Shown here in pieces: positions 45,452-64,000 of a stretch of DNA of 64,000 bases. Within the stretch, counting starts at the first letter, position 1, and each line of letters starts with the position of its first letter. Under the pieces are notes generated by a model, which saw only the letters and a list, made by a program, of their open reading frames with translations, was not told the origin of the DNA and did not search any database. The translations under genes were made by a program, and so were the position numbers. Location: the NCBI GenBank assembly GCA_039000515.1, contig JBCFYV010000001.1, positions 37,367,620 through 37,431,619 of the forward strand. The letters run 5' to 3'. The DNA comes from Timema cristinae (lineage: Eukaryota > Arthropoda > Insecta > Phasmatodea > Timematidae).

Positions 45452-45732
45452 TGGTGACCTGGTGGTCTAGGGGTAAGGTGTCAGACTTCTATGCTGGCGG
45501 CCGGGGTTCGATCCTCGGTCCCGGCACAGATTTATCTGATTTCCAAACCCTTCCTACACCTCTGACAAGATATCTTGTGAATGTGTGGAATGCCAGGTCG
45601 CCACCGAGGTTCGGATTCCACGTTAAACTGTAGGTCCTTCATTTCATCTCACAATCACCCTACCATTACACATTAGCGTAAGTGCGTATAACCCGAACGG
45701 GTAGTAAGACGCGGTGCTAATAATAATAATTA
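45452..45732 (+). mobile_element. SINE-A, full-length copy
   Basis: Head ggtgacctggtggtctaggg, B box ggttcgatcc, body with catgtgtggaatgccaggtc-type changes, shared tail, TAA repeats. AATTATAATAATT-like flanks. Confidence 0.88.
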
Positions 45733-46150
45733 TTTTTTTAATTATTTCTTATTTTAAAATATATGACACTTTATTTTTTTATATAAATTTAGTAGTTGCT
45801 TTAAGGTTGAAGCAAAATTCTCTTTACAATTTCTATATTTTTAGTATCTTCACGGTGATAGTACAATTCCAGTGCCCACAAAAGTTTTTCCTGGCACGCA
45901 CATGTGTGTGTGTGTTTGTGGGGGGGGGGGAGGCTGGGGGGTTAGAGGAATATATTCCCCTCCCCCCTACTCCACCTGGAAATATTTCTGCGGGCGCCAC
46001 TGTCTGCAACTACCATTTTTACAATGTATGTTATGTGTTGTGTTGTATGGCTGAGGATATTCGCAATAACATTAACAAGACGGCTAAACCTGTGCTTAGA
46101 TTCACAAACAACTATATTTTAAAATGCTAGGCCTATTTTATTGTTTTATA
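45733..46150. other. No gene seen
   Basis: GT run and G-run at 45903-45932 followed by C-rich 45956-45975. Overlapping open frames here are low-complexity. Confidence 0.4.
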
Positions 46151-46423
46151 AGGTGACCTGGTGGTCTAGGGTAAGGTGTCGGACTTTAGTGCTGGCGGCC
46201 GGGTTCAATCCTCGGTCCCGGCACATATTTATCTGATTACCAAACCCTTCCTTCACCTCTGACAAGACATCTTGTGAATGTGGGGAATGCCAGGCCTCCA
46301 CCGTGGTTCGGATTCCACGTTAAACTGTAGGTCTTTCATTTCATCTCACAATCACCCTACCATTACACATTAGCGTAAGTGCGTATAACCCGAATGGGTA
46401 GTAAGACGCGGTGCTAATAATAA
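46151..46423 (+). mobile_element. SINE-A, full-length copy
   Basis: Full order with two one-base deletions in the head (ctagggtaaggtg, gccgggttcaatcc). Perfect 12-bp duplication TATTGTTTTATA at 46139-46150 and 46424-46435. Confidence 0.92.
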
Positions 46424-46435
46424 TATTGTTTTATA

Positions 46436-46830
46436 CAATACTCACAATCCCGCATGAAAAAGTTTGTTAAAAATAGCTTTATTAATTAAAAATTTAAAAA
46501 TCCTGCCTCGAGGTGCATTTTGACCCCCCTTCCTTCCAACTATGTTAAAAAATTTCAGATCTCAGCGTGCCGTAGATTTGGCTGGTAAACACACATCATT
46601 AGAACTACTTCACTTTTATCAATCTAATTAAACAACACGATTATTAATTTTATGGATTTTACTTAAATTTAAATTAGCCGTCTATAAATTAAGAGTTGTT
46701 GTGATTATGATTACCATAACGTATTACATACACTATTCACGAATGTTAATATCGGAAATGTTTACGGATGCGGATTCAGACCTTGCGGGTGCGGATGCTT
46801 TGGTCTCCCACCTAGGGATCCATATATTGC
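46436..46830. other. No gene seen
   Basis: Unrecognised. ttgcgggtgcggatgctttg at 46784-46803 follows a short gcggatt-gcggatg repeat. Confidence 0.35.
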
Positions 46831-46832
46831 CT

Positions 46833-46910
46833 CTCCCTTTGGCTGAGTGGTATAGTGGTTGATCACAGGACTATAGGACCCTGGTTCGATTCCGAGGTGT
46901 GGTGTGTTTA
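46833..46910 (+). mobile_element. tRNA-like SINE head
   Basis: tttggctgagtggtatagtg (A-box-like) and ccctggttcgattccgaggt (B-box) are spaced as in a tRNA, but the acceptor stem does not pair, so it is more likely a SINE head than a gene. Confidence 0.5.
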
Positions 46911-47389
46911 TGACGATAGTTACAAACTACAAACGGGCTCGTCCCACTATCAAATTAGTAACTACCGAAGGGTTTATGCCCTATTTTATGTTTTTTTAAA
47001 TACAAAATGTATGTTTAAAAAGTTCATATTATATACTACCAACAATAAAAATTTACCATTTCAAATTAGACCGATAAAATTACACATTGTCGAATCTCCA
47101 TAGGAATAAATTCTTAGACATTACCAAATATGTATATTTTTATTATTATTATTTTATTAAAATGTGAAAATCAGCACCAACTGTCAAAAGTGGTGGTTAC
47201 AGTCTACAGAACGTATGGCTTGACTTACGAATGCACGAATAGTAAATTTTCGGCTCTTAAAACTGTCAGATAAGATATATCCTATGGCGATCCAAATAAA
47301 TATGTTGTAGTCATCTGTGCCATTAATATATTTCAATTACAGCCAATTTTAAGGTTTAGATTTCGTCTTCTCTGGTTTTCCGCGAAAGA
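46911..47389. other. No gene seen
   Basis: AT-rich; nothing recognised. Confidence 0.35.
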
Positions 47390-47720
47390 GGTCGGGTTTT
47401 GAGCCACGACTGTATTTACTGAGGTGGTTTTTCTTTTTTTATCGTCCTACTACATATTCAGGTTGGACGCATATGTGATAAAATAGGGTAGGTATGAGGA
47501 AGGAAGCATTTCAGAGGTAATGTATCCAAATTTGCACGGAAGGAAAGTGGAGAAACTATTCAGGGGAAACCACCCTCAGTATAATCGATCGGGATTCGAA
47601 CCCAGATCTCCCCATCTTTATTTTTCTTAAATAGTTTATTATTATCTCTTTACGCAAATGTGGGCACACTTGTTTATTCTACTTCCTTCGTCTCTACCTC
47701 ATTAGAATACATTTGAAGAT
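47390..47720 (+). mobile_element. SINE-C split by a minus-strand SINE-C
   Basis: Plus pieces 47390-47440 (ggtcgggttttgagccacga, tactgaggtggtttttc) and 47626-47720 (acgcaaatgtgggcacactt) flank an inverted copy, 47455-47625 (gggattcgaacccagatctc). TTTTTCTT at both junctions is a probable duplication. Confidence 0.6.
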
Positions 47721-50217
47721 TTTGAACAGATATTAAGATGCAAAGAGCGGCGGAAAAATATTTGTATTAAATGTAGATTTCGTTTTTTCATCTATATTAT
47801 ATTTAAAAATAGCATTCCGAATAAAATAATTGAACCCAGAACTAAGAGTTTGGAATTCGATTCGTGACTTTGCCGAAAATGTAACGTTGTGTTCCAATGT
47901 TCTAAGCACATAAATATACCAAGGATAACGCGTGTTGTCCATTAATTATTTAATGTAGTGTAACCAATCTGAACAAAAGTGTAATAAGCATTTTCTAGAT
48001 TCGTGATAAAAGCCAAAGAGACTTAAGATTGTTTGAAGTAACTATGTAATAATTTACACAGCTACGAACATAATTATTTGAATAATCTTTAATCTACTAC
48101 ACAAGGGACAGATTGTGTGTGTAATTAGTTTAATTAGTCTAATGACCTGCAGAATTATTACAATTATTTTGTACATCAACGTCACCCAATACTGAGTCTG
48201 ACTTGTGGTTATATTTAGGCCTAGCGCGCAAAGAGAACGATCGATGCATTCACATGTTTAAATGGAGTAATACTAAGATTCAGGGAATGAGTCTGGACAC
48301 GTAATGAGACTGAATACATAAGGCTTTACACGTTTTGGTTCTGGATATTACAGTGACGAAGTTAGAGCATCAAGGGTGTTCAAGTGAGTTTTGAATTAAT
48401 CTTTTAACATTTTTATTTTATTTTCGTTGGGAAACCATTTTGTGTTGTTTTATTAACAAACTTCATTTAGCTTATGTAATTAACATGGTTGGAAAAAGGG
48501 GGGGGGGGGGACACATACACACTTCCTTAACATTTTCATTGATATATAGCCAACTTTAAGGTATTTCTTGACATTTATTGAGTTTTTAATTCAATGAATA
48601 TTATGGATATTATATTTTTTATTATTTATTGAGACAGGACAATATTAAAATCAGAGCCAAATAAAAATTAAATTGGATTTAATAAAACAGGTTAAATCAG
48701 GTTATCGCTATATTTCTAAACGTAGGGGCATTTTTAATGAAAATGGTTTTTCTGGCGTAAGCCATTCGTAGTATTTTAAATACCCTAGAAGAGCATAGAG
48801 TTTGGTCCTATTTATATTAATAAAAACAATCGATTTAAATATAACTACGCTTCACTATAAACCGTGTTATTTACATTATAAATTTGTATCTTTACGCTAA
48901 GCTCTATTTACTAGTCTCTTATGCGTCTTAAATCCTGATCAATAATGTTCCACTAGATGCTAATTAGAAAATATATAATAGATAGATGTATAATAAGGAA
49001 GGTTAGTATTGTGAATGGACGTACAATCAATTATTATAGCAGCAAATTATGTTTTAAGTAATAAGTACTACTTGATACTTATAAAAAAATGAATACAAAT
49101 ATTTTAAAGTGATTAAATAAACCAACAATTATTATGACAATAACTTACTGGTCTTAGTAAACAAGATGGCGTACTTGCCATTTCTCACTTAATATATCTT
49201 TTCCTTTCTGGGACTGAAGGTCGATCTTAAAGTGGGACGAGAAAATATATCGACCTTGGCTCCTAAAGCATGTTTTGTTATTTTAGTTATCGTCCAAAGT
49301 CTCAGGAGGAATTTTTAGCTATTAGTTGTTAGGAATCATAAAGCAGTAAGTTGTAATCACGTCTATTTATTTATTCATTTATATTTTAACTGTCAATTCA
49401 ACTTTTGGTTTTAAATATCCCGTGGCTTTAATATTTTAAGTTTCATTTTCATGTGTGATATTTTTAACCCACTCTTTTTTTCACATATATTTGTACTAAT
49501 TGGAAATATATGCATTTTTAAACTTTGAAGTTGTTAATGTTAAAAAAATTCAAACCGTCTCAATTTATCTCACGAATAAGTTTATCCATTTATTTTATTT
49601 CATAACAATCTAGTCTTTATGATTTTATTCGTTATTACAAGGTCTTCAGATGTTTTTAGAATACCCCTAAAGTGGGAATTTAGTTTCATCCCTTTTTAAT
49701 TTCACAAATTGTTTATGCACCTACAGCTCGTATAAAAACTTGGTCCTTTTCCTATGCAATTGGTTGAAAAGTTACCCTTCATAATAAAATGATATGTGTA
49801 AGTTCACCAAATACAATTAAAATTAACATTATACATCGATGACATGTAGGCCTTTAAACAGGGGTCTACTGGCAGGTTTCATTCAGCCTGGCACTACAAA
49901 TATTAATGTCCTTTACATATCATACACACATTCATAAATAGACCTAGGCCTACCACAAAATTATGTTTCATTGTACATAAGCTGAAGTGGTAGGGAATAA
50001 ATATTTATATTTTACTATCAGTAAACTTAATCCCCAAGGCTATTACAGCAAGTCCACTTTAAAAAAAAAATCAGTTTACACGCCTTACAAAAATGAGAAA
50101 AAAGTGTCCTGAAGTGGGTAGGCCTCTTCTTAGAGTTGGTCCGATGATGATTAAGTAAAAGTAACTCTTAATACACTAAGTTTTAAAATAACATTCTACT
50201 TTTGGTTTCCTTTTCAG
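47721..50217. other. Upstream region of katanin
   Basis: No repeat or ORF recognised except a G-run at 48498-48511. The 5' UTR exon(s) and promoter should lie here or further left; one weak candidate first-exon donor is ttcaa-gtgagt at 48375-48383, at the end of a less AT-rich 150-bp segment (48220-48380). This is not confirmed by any other signal. Confidence 0.3.
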
Positions 50218-62729
<12,512 letters not shown>

Positions 62730-62802
62730 TAAGGAGGTCATATTTTAAATTATTGATGACTAATTATGTTTTATTCATTTTGAACTTTGGGAAGCCTTAT
62801 GT

Positions 62803-63170
62803 TTACAGTGGGGATATAGGGGACACGACTAAAGGCCGGTGCAGCTTTTAAGCAAAGCAAATAAAATATTGCTCTACTAAAAACATGAAATTAAATTTTA
62901 TTCATATGGCGATATCAACCTTTCTGTAATATTTGTCATGAGAATAGTGGCATTAGATGACAAACTTTTTAAATGAAGAGAAAAAGCTGCCATTCTATTC
63001 CTTATTCCAGGACACCCTTGAGAGATATTCAAGAAATGTTGAATTCACCATGTTTAGAAAATTTAACTTATGTTTTTAATTTGATTTATTTGGACCAACA
63101 AATGTTTTGATATAAAAACTGCAAAAACACTGACCTTTTCTCCCATTTCCTTCATTACCATCTCAATAAG
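62803..63170. mobile_element. CTTAAGG-type MITE, copy 4
   Basis: The left end, ttacagtggggatatagggg, resembles the left end at 19338. Internal arms (aatattgctctactaaaaac, tcatatggcgatatcaacc, gacagatattcaagaaatgt-type) match copies at 1900 and 19338. The right end is accatctcaataagg. The TTAA sites are mutated. Confidence 0.65.
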
Positions 63171-63203
63171 GAAAACCTCTTTTCGCTTTATGAGGTAATT
63201 GTA

Positions 63204-63384
63204 TCATATTATATTTGGAAGAAGGTATAGGAAAGGTGGATAGAAACACATAAAGAGGTACAAACACAAAATGGCCTTTACAATGTGTTCTTCTTTTCAT
63301 TGTAAAGGCCATTTTGTGTTTGTCCCTCTTTTATATGTTTCTATCCACCTTTCCTATAACTTCTTCCAAATATAATATAATACT
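63204..63384. mobile_element. Palindromic MITE, GGAAGAAG family, short copy
   Basis: A near-perfect palindrome of two ~85-bp arms: atatttggaagaaggtatag... centre near 63290 ...cttcttccaaatat. Both arms carry aaacacaaaatggcctttac or its complement. Same termini as 55548-56025 but lacking its central segment. Confidence 0.75.
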
Positions 63385-64000
63385 TCATTACCATCTTTAA
63401 TTTATCCCTAATTGAACCATTGTAGATCTCAGTAGACTTGGAGTAAAGTATTATAAAAGTAGAATTCAATATAAAATTACAATTATTAGTGTAAGTTGAA
63501 ATAATGATTATAATAACAATATTAATGTATTACAATGTAACCTAAAAAGAACTGAATGTGGATTAATTAGATATAAATTGATTAGATAAAAGAATATATT
63601 GACAATGGATATGATTTTACAAGAATAGGACCAGCTTACATAAAACATGAATATATAACATATTAAATAAATAAATAAATTAAAAATTAAAAAACATAAT
63701 ATTTTAGGTTAAGATGGATAAGTAAATATGGCAAGAATCAAAAAATATAATATTATTAAATTATTGATTGTTGAGGATTGATAATGATGATTTAAAATTT
63801 ATATTTTAATACTGAATTCTGGCTTATCTGCTTTAATGCCCTTGTTTCTTTTTTTCTTTATGGCTGGTGTAGTTTCAGCCCAAGTTGCTACATGTTTCGG
63901 CGTGTCAATACAACGCCATCATCAGGCAATTAACGCCTTTAATATAAGTTTGTCATTATTGAAGAACTGAAACTGATCTTAGAAGGTGTGATATAACCAT

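Noticed and set aside
46833..46910. Functional tRNA gene
   Set aside because: B-box and A-box-like words without a pairing acceptor stem; most likely a SINE head.

Overview
The window is AT-rich, intron- and transposon-dense eukaryotic nuclear DNA. Every recognisable protein-coding exon belongs to one gene, a katanin p60 AAA ATPase (KATNA1/KATNAL1 type), which runs left to right from about 50.2 kb and leaves the right edge unfinished after its tenth coding exon. Its protein wording, the repeat types (tRNA-headed SINEs, TTAA- and TA-flanked MITEs, hAT, Harbinger, pogo-like and Helitron-like elements) and a short AACCT telomere-like run fit an arthropod, probably an insect. That placement is inference; the species cannot be read from the window.

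Region by region: 0-50 kb has no supportable host gene. It is a layered deposit of mobile elements. At least three tRNA-derived SINE families with different heads (called here A, B and C) end in the same 3' tail, a short hairpin CCCGAACGGG followed by GTAGTAAGACGCGGTGCTAA, and the two younger ones carry TAA-repeat ends. Many copies have clear target-site duplications, and several sit inside older SINEs. Among them lie hAT elements with near-perfect 8-bp duplications (5.3, 6.7, 31.5 kb), a Helitron-like inverted pair (9.9 and 12.0 kb), LINE C-terminal remnants (15.8 and 19.0 kb), a 55-bp minisatellite (23.8 kb), a pogo-like MITE (27.7 kb), a broken transposase-like PHD finger (25.8 kb), a broken THAP domain (32.6 kb) lying between two arrays of a TTTAGGCC repeat (30.7 and 38.3 kb), and a 1,045-bp foldback element with a perfect 9-bp duplication (36.2 kb).

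50.2-64 kb is the katanin gene. Ten coding exons give about 450 residues: N-terminal helical region, acidic/basic linker, then the AAA core with Walker A, pore loop, Walker B, sensor 1, arginine fingers and the start of the sensor 2 region. All splice phases agree, with two points to note. Exon 1 has a one-base deletion that puts a stop after 26 codons. Exon 3 needs an acceptor 13 bases downstream of the most obvious AG, and it carries an imperfect internal duplication. The introns hold a deleted PIF/Harbinger element with its transposase fragment, two LINE tails, palindromic MITEs, a palindrome built of two tRNA-like units, and SINEs.

The most unusual structures are the SINE families sharing one tail, the two independent palindromes made of tRNA-like arms, the foldback element, and the TTTAGGCC arrays bracketing a THAP remnant. 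Names SINE-A to SINE-E are local labels used only in this report.
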